Below are positions 25,177 to 32,940 of a stretch of DNA of 64,000 nt, piece after piece. The notes beneath the pieces were generated by a model. It did no database searches. It was not told the DNA's origin and saw only the letters and a list, made by a program, of their open reading frames with translations. Both the position numbers and the translations under genes were made by a program. Every line of letters begins with the position of its first letter. The stretch's first letter is position 1. The DNA comes from Myxococcales bacterium (GTDB lineage Bacteria > Myxococcota_A > Polyangia > Polyangiales > Ga0077539): the NCBI GenBank assembly GCA_030652255.1, contig JAUSAZ010000111.1:1-64000 (forward strand), read 5' to 3'.

Positions 25177-27582
25177 TCAGAGCCCGCGGCAGGCCCCGAA
25201 GACGCAGAACTGCCGCGCGCCGCAGCGGTTGTCGCAGCGGCCGCAGTTGTTGGGGTCGAAGTTGGTGTTGGTGCACCGGCCGCCGCAGCTGGTGTTCTGC
25301 GGGGGGCAGCTGCACCGGCCGCCGATGCAGCTCTGCGTGGCGGGGCACGCGTTGCCGCACGAGCCGCAGTTGGCCGCGTCGTTGTTGGTGTTGATGCACC
25401 GGCCGCTGCACGCCGAGAGCGGCGCGTTGCAGGCGCAGGCGCCGCCGCGGCAGTCGAAGGTCGCCGGGCAGGCGCGGCCGCAGGCGCCGCAGTTGGCCGG
25501 GTCGTTGTTGGTGTTGATGCACCGCCCGCCGCAGGTGTTGAGCGGCGCCGAGCACGCGCAGCGCCCGCCGATGCAGGCCTGCGTGGCCGGGCACGCGTTG
25601 CCGCAGCCGCCGCAGTCGAGCGGCGAGCTGTTGATGTCCACGCAGAACCCGTTGCAGAGCACCGTCGAGCCCGGGCAGGCGCAGCGGCCGCCCATGCAGG
25701 GCGTGCCCGCCGGGCAGGCGGTGCCGCAGCCGCCGCAGTTGCGGGGGTCGGTCTGCAGGTCGACGCAGTTGGCGCCGCAGGAGGTGCGCGGCGCGGTGCA
25801 GGTCATCGGCCGCTGGCAGACGCCGGCGGTGCAGGTGGCGCCCATCACGCAGGCGTTGCCGCACATGCCGCAGTTGTTGGGGTCGCTCTGCGTGTCGACG
25901 CAGCGGCCCGAGCAGGTGGAGCGCGGCGGGGGGCAGGGCGAGCCGCAGACGCCGTTGATGCACACCGCGCTGCCGGCGCAGGCGTTGCCGCAGCCGCCGC
26001 AGTTGGACGGGTCGGTCAGCGGGTCGGTGCAGCCGGTGCCGCACTCGATCTGCGGGGCCATGCAGCGCGAGGCGCACACGCCCGCCACGCAGGCCGAGCC
26101 CGAGGGGCAGGCGTTGCCGCAGCGGCCGCAGTTGGCCGCGTCGGTGGTCGGGTTGACGCAGGTGCCGTTGCACGAGATCTGCGGCGCCGCGCAGGCGGTG
26201 CCCATGCAGGTGCCGCCCGCGCACATCTCACCGGCGGCGCAGCGTCGGCCGCAGGCGCCGCAGTTGCGGGGGTCGTTGTTGATGTCCGTGCAGCCCGTCG
26301 AGCAGATGGTGCGCGGCGGCATGCACCCGGGGGGCGCCCCGCAGCGGCCGAGCAGGCAGAGCTGGCCGGCGCCGCAGCGGTTGCCGCAGCGGCCGCAGTT
26401 GGACGGGTCGATGCGGTAGTCCGTGCAGCCGCCGTTGCACTCCACGAGCGGCGAGTTGCAGCGCGCCTGGCAGCTGCCGAAGGAGCAGAGCTGCCCGGCC
26501 GCGCAGACGTTGCCGCAGGAGCCGCAGTTGTTGGGGTCGTTGAGCGTGATGACGCAGGTGCCGCCGCAGCGGGCGAGCGGCGTCGGGCAGGTGAGCGTGC
26601 AGGTGCCGAGGCCGCAGGCCGCGCCCGCGGGGCACACGTTGCCGCAGCGGCCGCAGGCGCTGGGGTCGTTCTGGAGGTTCACGCAGCGGTCGCCGCAGAG
26701 GACGTTGGGCGCCGGGCAGGTGGTCTGGCAGCGGCCCGCGAAGCAGGTCGCGCCCGCGGCGCAGGCCACGCCGCAGCCGCCGCAGTTGGCGGTGTCGGTC
26801 TGCGGGTTGACGCAGCGGCCCGCGCAGTTGAGCTGGCCCTCGTCGCACACCGACGAGCACGAGCCGGAGGTGCACACCGAGTCGGCGCGGCAGGTGACGC
26901 CGCAGCCGCCGCAGTTGGCGCGGTCGCTGCGGATGTCGACGCAGTCGCGGCCGCAGAGGGTGCGCCCGGGGGGGCAGATGGCCTGGCAGGCGCCGCCGAT
27001 GCAGCTGTCGCTGGAGGTGCAGGCGATGCCGCAGCCGCCGCAGTTGAAGCGGTCTTCGGTGAGGTTGACGCAGGCGCCCGCGCAGTCGGTGAAGGGCATC
27101 GGGCAGGTGGGCAGGCAGACGCCCATCGCGCAGCGACCGCCGCCGCAGCTGCGCCCGCAGCCGCCGCAGTTGTTGGGGTCGGAGAGCACGTCGATGCAGC
27201 GGCCGTTGCAGAGCGACAGGGGCGCGCTGCAGACCGGCGGCACGTCGATGGGCGGGACGTCGAAGCCGGGAAGGTCGGGCGTGGGCACGTCGAAGCCCGG
27301 GACGTCGTTGAAGGGCACGTCGAAGCCCGGGACGTCGAAGCCCGGCACGTCGAGGTCGGGCACGTCGTTGAAGGGCACGTCGAGCTCGGGCACGTCGGTG
27401 CCGGGAACGTCCACCCCGGGAACGTCGGGCTGCTGTCCGCCGTCAGGGACATCTACGGCCGGCACGTCGGGCCGGAACGCCGCGTCGGGGTCGTAGTCTC
27501 CCTCGAGCTCGGAGCGACCACAGCCGATCACCGTGAGGGCGACGAGCACACAACCGAGACTGGCGATCCGTAGGTGGCGCAT
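25177..27582 (-). CDS. Large Cys-rich lipoprotein with sixteen Stig1-like repeats
   Basis: This 801-aa protein has a lipoprotein signal (LVALTVIGC), an Asp-Val-Pro linker (about residues 38-118), and then sixteen repeats of about 41-44 residues. The consensus is CxxPxxxCxGxCVDxxxDPxNCGxCGxxC, a pattern also found in plant Stig1-type and myxobacterial surface proteins. Each repeat holds six or more cysteines, so the body must be a chain of disulfide-bonded knots outside the cytoplasm. The repeats are degenerate in DNA and protein, so the array is old. The protein ends soon after repeat sixteen (RQFCVFGACRGL). A surface adhesion or structural role is inferred only. Confidence 0.85.
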   Translation of the reverse strand: MRHLRIASLGCVLVALTVIGCGRSELEGDYDPDAAFRPDVPAVDVPDGGQQPDVPGVDVPGTDVPELDVPFNDVPDLDVPGFDVPGFDVPFNDVPGFDVPTPDLPGFDVPPIDVPPVCSAPLSLCNGRCIDVLSDPNNCGGCGRSCGGGRCAMGVCLPTCPMPFTDCAGACVNLTEDRFNCGGCGIACTSSDSCIGGACQAICPPGRTLCGRDCVDIRSDRANCGGCGVTCRADSVCTSGSCSSVCDEGQLNCAGRCVNPQTDTANCGGCGVACAAGATCFAGRCQTTCPAPNVLCGDRCVNLQNDPSACGRCGNVCPAGAACGLGTCTLTCPTPLARCGGTCVITLNDPNNCGSCGNVCAAGQLCSFGSCQARCNSPLVECNGGCTDYRIDPSNCGRCGNRCGAGQLCLLGRCGAPPGCMPPRTICSTGCTDINNDPRNCGACGRRCAAGEMCAGGTCMGTACAAPQISCNGTCVNPTTDAANCGRCGNACPSGSACVAGVCASRCMAPQIECGTGCTDPLTDPSNCGGCGNACAGSAVCINGVCGSPCPPPRSTCSGRCVDTQSDPNNCGMCGNACVMGATCTAGVCQRPMTCTAPRTSCGANCVDLQTDPRNCGGCGTACPAGTPCMGGRCACPGSTVLCNGFCVDINSSPLDCGGCGNACPATQACIGGRCACSAPLNTCGGRCINTNNDPANCGACGRACPATFDCRGGACACNAPLSACSGRCINTNNDAANCGSCGNACPATQSCIGGRCSCPPQNTSCGGRCTNTNFDPNNCGRCDNRCGARQFCVFGACRGL
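27228..27471 (-). repeat. Coding tandem repeat for the Asp-Val-Pro linker
   Basis: The DNA repeats short units such as GGGCACGTCGAAGCCC, encoding GFDVP, FNDVP, ELDVP and similar. There are fourteen DVP units plus one DLP in about 80 residues. It lies between the lipidated cysteine and the first Cys-rich repeat of the 801-aa lipoprotein. Copy number could vary between strains. Confidence 0.75.
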
Positions 27583-27709
27583 GGACTCCCCTCCTGCATG
27601 GGAGCGATGGGTTGCACGGGCGGCGCGGGATCAGCCTCGATCGTCGCGGCGCCCGCACGATTTCGCCGCGCACTATGCGCCCATCCCAGAGGAAGGGTAA
27701 AGCGGGCAG

Positions 27710-30583
27710 GTGCCCGAAGCCCCCTTGCGCATGACCCCGTCCACGCGGCCGGGAATCCTCACCTCTCTCGCCGCGGCGGCGCTGTGCCTCCCGTCGCCGG
27801 CCTCCGCGCAGTGCCGGGTGCTGCCCGGGGTCGACGGCGCCGTGTCCACCCTGCTCGTCCGTGCCGGGGCGCGGCCCGGGCCCATCGCGGCCCGCCCCAC
27901 CCTCCGCGCCGCGCTGGGCCTCGCGCTCGACCGCGCCGTGGCGGCGCTGCCCGCGCCCGACGCCCCCGGGTGGCGCCCGGCGTCGAGCGACGACGCCTCC
28001 CTCGACCTCGGCCGGGTGGTGGGCGGCCGGGGCCCGCGCTCGGCGCACGCGACCCTCCGCGCCGAGGCCGCGACGGCGGGCGACCGGTGGCTCTTCGTCG
28101 GCAGCGACGACGCGGTGGCCGTGCACGTCGACGGCCGCGAGGTGTACCGCCGCGCCCTCCCCCGGCGCTCGCGCGAGGACGACGACATGGTCCGCGTGCC
28201 CCTCGCAGCGGGGCCCCACACGCTCACCTTCACCGTGGCCTCGCGCGCCGGCCTCGACCTCTTCGTGCGCCTCACGGGCCCCGACTTCCGCCCCGACCCC
28301 ACCGTCGCCCTCTCGCTCCCCTCCGTCGACGCCGCGGCCTGCGAGGCCCTCGCCGACCGCAGCCTCCACGCCGTCTTCACGCGCACCCCCACCCCCGACG
28401 GCACCCGCCTCGACGCGAGCCTCTCCTTCCCGGGCGGCACGACGGTCCCGCCGAGCGGCTCCCGCCCGGTCTCGCTCCGCGCGCCCGACGCCGCGCCCGT
28501 CGACGCCGCGCTCTCCCTCGCCGGCCCCTCGGCGCAGCCGCTCGACCTCTCCGTGATGCTCCCCCCCGAAGGCTCTCGCACCGCGACCCTGCGCGTCGGC
28601 GACGCCGCCCGCACGGCGCGCGTCTCCGTCGACCCGGCCGTCCGCGCGGCCCTGCTCGACGCCGCCGCGGCACTCCGCGACCTCGACCCCGCCTTCGGCA
28701 CCCTCCCCTCCCCCTGGCCGCTGCCCCCGGTGCGGGCCACCGCGGCGCTCTCCCCCGGTGCCATCTTCTCCGTCGAGGCCACCGCGCTGCGCCTCGGGCG
28801 CCTCGTCGCCGCGGGCGACCCCGACCTCGCCCACCTCCGCGCGGAGGCCGCCACCCTCACCGCGCTGCTCGGCCCGCTGCGCGCGGGCCGCGACCCCTAC
28901 GACGGGCTCACCGGCGCGCTGCACCGCGCGTGGCGCTCGCCCCTCGACGGCACCCTCCAGGAGTTCTCGGTGTACGTGCCGCCGCGCTACCGCGCGGGCC
29001 AGCGCATGCCCCTCGTCGTCGGGCTGCACGGCCTCCACGGCGGCGCGCACCGCATGCTCCCGGTGCTCGTCGGCCAGTACGACGAGTCCGAGGACCGCAC
29101 CCGCGCCGAGCGTCACCTCCCGCCGATGCCCGACACCAACGCCCTGCTGCTGGCGCCCTACGGCTACGGCGACGCGGGCTACCGCCAGCAGGGCGAGGTC
29201 GACGTGATGGCCGCCCTCGACGCCGTCACCGCGAGCTACGACGTCGACCCCGACCGGGTGTACCTCACGGGGCTCTCGATGGGCGGCATCGGGGCGGCGG
29301 GGGTGGCCTTCCACCACCCCGACCGCTTCGCCGCGATCGCGCCGCTCTGCGGGTATCACAGCTATTTCGTGCGCAGCGACACGCGCACCGTGCGGCGCCC
29401 GTGGGAGGTGTTCCTGATGGAGCTGCGCTCCAACGCGAGCTACGCCGAGAACGGGCTGCACCTCCCGATGTACCTGGTGCACGGCACCCTCGACCGGCCC
29501 ACGGCCAACTCGCAGGTGCTCGTCGACCGCTACGCCGCGCTCCGCTACGACGCCCTCGTCGAGTGGCCGCCGCTCGGGCACAACGTCTGGTCGCAGACCT
29601 ACGCCGACGGGAGGATCATCCCGCACTTCCTTCGCTACCGGCGCGACCCCGCGCCGCGGCGCGTGCGCTTCCGCACCCCGGAGGTGCGCTGGAACCAGAG
29701 CGCCTGGGTCACCGTCGACGCCCTCGCCGCGCCCGGCGCGACCGACGGCGCCCGCCTCGCGCGCACCGCCCGCTGGGGCGACGTCGACGCCTCCGTGAAC
29801 CCCGACGGCACCGGCCGCGTGCGCACCGACGGCGTCGCCGCGATGACCCTCGCGCCCCCCGCCGGCCTCGTGCGCGCGGGCGTCGCGGCGCTGCGCCTCG
29901 ACGTCGACGGCGACCCCGTGGAGCTCCCTATCGGCCGCGCGAGCTCGCTGCGCCGTTCGGACGGCCGCTGGTCCCTCGGCCCGCGGGTGTCCCTCCGCAG
30001 CGGCGGGCCCATCCGGGAGCTCTTCGACACGCCGATGGTCTTCGTCGTGGGCACCGGCGACGCCCGCGCGCTGCCCCTCTACGAGCGCGCCGCGCGGGTG
30101 TGGTCGCGCCGGGCGGGCGTCCCGCTGCACTACACCGTCGTGCGCGATGACAGCTACACCGACGCCATGGGCGAAGGGCGCACCCTGGTGCTCATCGGCA
30201 CGCCGCGCGACCACCGCCTGCTCGCCCGCATGGCCGACCGGCTGCCCGTCGGCCTCGGCCCCGACGCGATCACCGTCGGCGCGCGGCGCTTCGAGTCCGC
30301 CGATGCGGGCGTGGTCTTCACGGCGCCGGACCCCGACCGGCCCGAGCGCGCGGTGCTCGTGATCTCCGGGCGCTCGCCCACGGCGGTGCTGCGCTCGCAC
30401 TCGCTCCCCGACCTCCTGCCCGCGTACGTGGTCTTCGACGAGCGTGTCGCGGGGGCGCGCGGCCGCGTGCTGCTGGGCCCCGCGGCCTCGGTGCTCGCGG
30501 CGGGCTTCTTCGACGACGACGGCCGGGTGATCGGCGACGACCGCGACCCGGTGACGCCGGTCGGGGACGCCCTCGATGAGTGA
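27710..30583 (+). CDS. Large exported esterase with feruloyl-esterase/PHB-depolymerase-like hydrolase domain
   Basis: The 957-aa protein has a signal peptide ending ASAQC. Residues 50-200 look like a beta-sandwich (PA14-like: WLFVGSDDAVAVHVDGREV). The catalytic region near 420-640 begins FSVYVPPRYRAGQRMPLVVGLHGLHGG. It has the nucleophile elbow GLSMGG (about 521), an Asp candidate in HGTLDRP (about 590) and the His in PLGHNVW (about 622). This order fits polyhydroxybutyrate-depolymerase/feruloyl-esterase relatives. The C-terminal 300 residues are unassigned. Two starts are possible, GTG 27710 and ATG 27731, the latter directly opening the signal peptide. It overlaps the next gene by 8 bp. Confidence 0.82.
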   Translation: MPEAPLRMTPSTRPGILTSLAAAALCLPSPASAQCRVLPGVDGAVSTLLVRAGARPGPIAARPTLRAALGLALDRAVAALPAPDAPGWRPASSDDASLDLGRVVGGRGPRSAHATLRAEAATAGDRWLFVGSDDAVAVHVDGREVYRRALPRRSREDDDMVRVPLAAGPHTLTFTVASRAGLDLFVRLTGPDFRPDPTVALSLPSVDAAACEALADRSLHAVFTRTPTPDGTRLDASLSFPGGTTVPPSGSRPVSLRAPDAAPVDAALSLAGPSAQPLDLSVMLPPEGSRTATLRVGDAARTARVSVDPAVRAALLDAAAALRDLDPAFGTLPSPWPLPPVRATAALSPGAIFSVEATALRLGRLVAAGDPDLAHLRAEAATLTALLGPLRAGRDPYDGLTGALHRAWRSPLDGTLQEFSVYVPPRYRAGQRMPLVVGLHGLHGGAHRMLPVLVGQYDESEDRTRAERHLPPMPDTNALLLAPYGYGDAGYRQQGEVDVMAALDAVTASYDVDPDRVYLTGLSMGGIGAAGVAFHHPDRFAAIAPLCGYHSYFVRSDTRTVRRPWEVFLMELRSNASYAENGLHLPMYLVHGTLDRPTANSQVLVDRYAALRYDALVEWPPLGHNVWSQTYADGRIIPHFLRYRRDPAPRRVRFRTPEVRWNQSAWVTVDALAAPGATDGARLARTARWGDVDASVNPDGTGRVRTDGVAAMTLAPPAGLVRAGVAALRLDVDGDPVELPIGRASSLRRSDGRWSLGPRVSLRSGGPIRELFDTPMVFVVGTGDARALPLYERAARVWSRRAGVPLHYTVVRDDSYTDAMGEGRTLVLIGTPRDHRLLARMADRLPVGLGPDAITVGARRFESADAGVVFTAPDPDRPERAVLVISGRSPTAVLRSHSLPDLLPAYVVFDERVAGARGRVLLGPAASVLAAGFFDDDGRVIGDDRDPVTPVGDALDE

Positions 30584-31601
30584 CGGGGCGCCGGCCGGGC
30601 GGGACATCTCGATCTGGTGGTGGGCCTTCGGGTACTTCGCCTCGTACGTGCCCTACGGCGCGCTCACCAAGGCCGTCTCCGAGGGCGCTCTGCCGGGGAT
30701 GACCGGGCGCGTCGACGGCTTCGTGCTCCTGCCCGGCAATGCCATCGCGTGCCTCGTGACCTCCATGGCCTTCCTCCTCGGCACGGGCTGGTGGCACGCC
30801 GCGAGCTCACGGACCGTGGGCGGCGTGGCCTTCCCGGTGCCCACCCGCTGGTCGGCGCTCTCCGGGCTCTGCGCGGCGACGATCACCGTCACGACGACGC
30901 TGGCGTACACCTTCGAGGGCACGTCCATCGTCCTGATGATGCTGCTCATGCGCGGCCTCGTGCTGGCCCTCGCCCCCATCGTCGACCTGCTCTCCCGGCG
31001 CCAGGTGCGGGGCCGCGCGTGGGTCGCGCTCGGGCTGAGCTTCGCCGCGCTCGCGGGGGCCTTCCGCGCCCGCGGGTCGCTCACCCTCTCCACCCCGGCG
31101 ATCGTGTGCCTCGCGCTCTACACCGGCGCGTACTTCCTCCGCCTCCGGGTGATGAGCCACGCCGCGAAGACCGAGCGCGGCGGCGACAACCGCCGCTTCT
31201 TCGTCGAGGAGCAGCTCGTCTGCGCCCCCGCGGTGCTCGCGGTGCTCTGCGTCTGGGCCCTCTCCGGCCTCGGGTCCCACGCTGGCGCGCTGCGCGAGGG
31301 CTTCGGTGACTTCCTCCTCGGGCCCCTCGGGTGGGTCGCGCTCGTCGCGGGCGTGTGCTCGCAGGGCACGGGCATCTTCGGCTCGCTGGTGCTGCTCGAC
31401 CGCCGCGAGAACTCCTTCTGCATCCCCGTCAACCGCGCCTCCAGCGTGCTCGCGGGGGTGGCCGCCTCGGGCCTGCTCGCGCTGCTGCTCCCGGCGATGC
31501 GGGCGCCCGCCCGCGCAGAGCTCGTCGGCGCCGCGCTCATGATCACCGCCCTCGTGGTGCTCGCGCTCCCGACCCCACCCCCCCAGCGCCGCGGTGCGTA
31601 G
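30576..31601 (+). CDS. DMT/EamA-like membrane transporter
   Basis: This 341-aa protein has about ten hydrophobic helices in the drug/metabolite transporter layout. Two half-repeats show as LAYTFEGTSIVLMMLLMRGLVLALAPIVD in the first half and LLDRRENSFCIPVNRASSVLAGVAASGLLALLL in the second. It overlaps the esterase stop by 8 bp and is therefore translationally coupled. It might export or import the esterase product, which is speculative. The substrate is unknown. Confidence 0.72.
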   Translation: MSDGAPAGRDISIWWWAFGYFASYVPYGALTKAVSEGALPGMTGRVDGFVLLPGNAIACLVTSMAFLLGTGWWHAASSRTVGGVAFPVPTRWSALSGLCAATITVTTTLAYTFEGTSIVLMMLLMRGLVLALAPIVDLLSRRQVRGRAWVALGLSFAALAGAFRARGSLTLSTPAIVCLALYTGAYFLRLRVMSHAAKTERGGDNRRFFVEEQLVCAPAVLAVLCVWALSGLGSHAGALREGFGDFLLGPLGWVALVAGVCSQGTGIFGSLVLLDRRENSFCIPVNRASSVLAGVAASGLLALLLPAMRAPARAELVGAALMITALVVLALPTPPPQRRGA

Positions 31602-31728
31602 CGCAGGGCCGTTCGTGGAAAGTGCGGCGACAGGTCGAGCGCCGCGCGCGCCGGGCTGCGTCGCGTCGAGGGCGCGGGACTGACCGCGGTCCTTGCGTGG
31701 CGGCGAGGTCTCTTGCCACAGTGCTGCG

Positions 31729-32913
31729 ATGATCGTTCGCAACGGATGGCTGGCGGGCTTCGTGGTCGCCGGGGCGCTCGCTGGTTGTTCGGACGACGTG
31801 CGCCCCGGAGCGCCGGTGGGCGACGGCGGCTTCATGCTCAGCACGCCCGACCTTGGCACCATCATGCTCTCCGACTCTGGCCGCCTCCCCGACCTCGTCA
31901 TCGTCAACGACGGCCCGCCGCCGGACTTCGGCCCGCTCGCCGACGTCGTCCCGGTCGATCGCCCGGTGGTGCCCGTCGACGCGGGCGACGCCGGCCCGGC
32001 GCAGGACGCCCCGACCCCCGATCGCCCCGTGGTGACCGACACCGGCCCCGACGCGGGTCGCATCCTGCGCACCTTCTGCGGCTTCAGCCCGACCCAGATG
32101 GCCGCCCTCGCGGTGCGCACCGCCACCTGCCTCAACGAGGCCCCGCAGCGGGTGGTCGAGCAGCTGTTCCGCCCGAGCACCTGGGAGGGCGGGCTCATCA
32201 CGTCGCGCCCGTGCAGCATCCTCGACTTCGCTCTCCGCAACAACGGCGGCTGCACGGGCTTCCTCCTCGACTCCCTCAAGATCGCCGTCGAGCCCTCGCC
32301 GGGCGGCACCTGCGCGGCCCCGGTGATCGGCTGCCGCACCCCGGCGCCGGGCCACGAGACCGCCACCACCTGCCGCAACGGGCTCATCGTCTCCGAGGAG
32401 TGCCAGTACGTGACCGGCACCACCGAGTGCCTCTCCTCCGCGGGCGCCGTCGGGTGCCGCCCGCAGCCCTCGGAGACCGCGGCGTGCACCGAGGCGATGC
32501 CCGCGCGCTGCTACAACGGCCGGCTCCAGCGCTGCGTGGGCGGCGCGTACGTGCACACGCTCGACTGCGACACCTCGCTCACCACCTGCGACGCCACCGC
32601 CAACGCGTGCGTCGGCGGCGGGGCGACGTGCATGGGCGACGTCGACCGCTGCGACGGCACCCGCATCCAGCAGTGCCGCGGGGGGCGGCTGCACTCCAAC
32701 GACTGCAGCTTCCTCGTGCCGGGGAGCACCTGCCGCACCGTGGGCGGTCACTCCTTCTGCGGCACCGGCTCGGAGTGCGACCCGGCGTCCTCGCCCCCGG
32801 GCGGCACCTGCGAGGGCAACGTGCTGCGGCTCTGCGTGGGCGGTGTGATCCAGAGCATCAACTGCGTCACCGCAGGCTTCGTCGGCTGCGGCGTCGGGGG
32901 ATGCACCCGCTGA
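31729..32913 (+). CDS. Cys-rich lipoprotein of unknown function
   Basis: The 394-aa protein has a lipoprotein signal (FVVAGALAGC) and an Asp/Pro-rich linker over about residues 20-105. The body is rich in cysteine. It contains repeated CxxGxxxxC units such as ARCYNGRLQRCVGGAYVHTLDC, DRCDGTRIQQCRGGRLHSNDC and EGNVLRLCVGGVIQSINC, a C-x-G-x-L-x-x-C-x-G-G-x-x-x-x-x-x-C pattern. ATG 31729 opens the signal. Like its two Cys-rich neighbours in this window, it is probably surface-exposed and disulfide-stabilised. No enzyme motif is seen. Confidence 0.78.
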   Translation: MIVRNGWLAGFVVAGALAGCSDDVRPGAPVGDGGFMLSTPDLGTIMLSDSGRLPDLVIVNDGPPPDFGPLADVVPVDRPVVPVDAGDAGPAQDAPTPDRPVVTDTGPDAGRILRTFCGFSPTQMAALAVRTATCLNEAPQRVVEQLFRPSTWEGGLITSRPCSILDFALRNNGGCTGFLLDSLKIAVEPSPGGTCAAPVIGCRTPAPGHETATTCRNGLIVSEECQYVTGTTECLSSAGAVGCRPQPSETAACTEAMPARCYNGRLQRCVGGAYVHTLDCDTSLTTCDATANACVGGGATCMGDVDRCDGTRIQQCRGGRLHSNDCSFLVPGSTCRTVGGHSFCGTGSECDPASSPPGGTCEGNVLRLCVGGVIQSINCVTAGFVGCGVGGCTR

Positions 32914-32940
32914 CCCGCGTCCGGCGATAGCATCGCCGAC

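Noticed and set aside
27228..27471. CRISPR-like appearance of the repeats
   Set aside because: Units are short, contiguous, in frame and encode DVP; there are no spacers.
27443..30607. 1054-aa open frame on the minus strand
   Set aside because: Antisense to the large esterase, which has a signal peptide and a catalytic triad. The minus frame shows repetitive Gly/Arg/Glu sequence only.
31699..31722. Possible sigma-54 promoter upstream of the 394-aa lipoprotein
   Set aside because: GG and GC elements are present but the spacing is 11 or 14 rather than 10.
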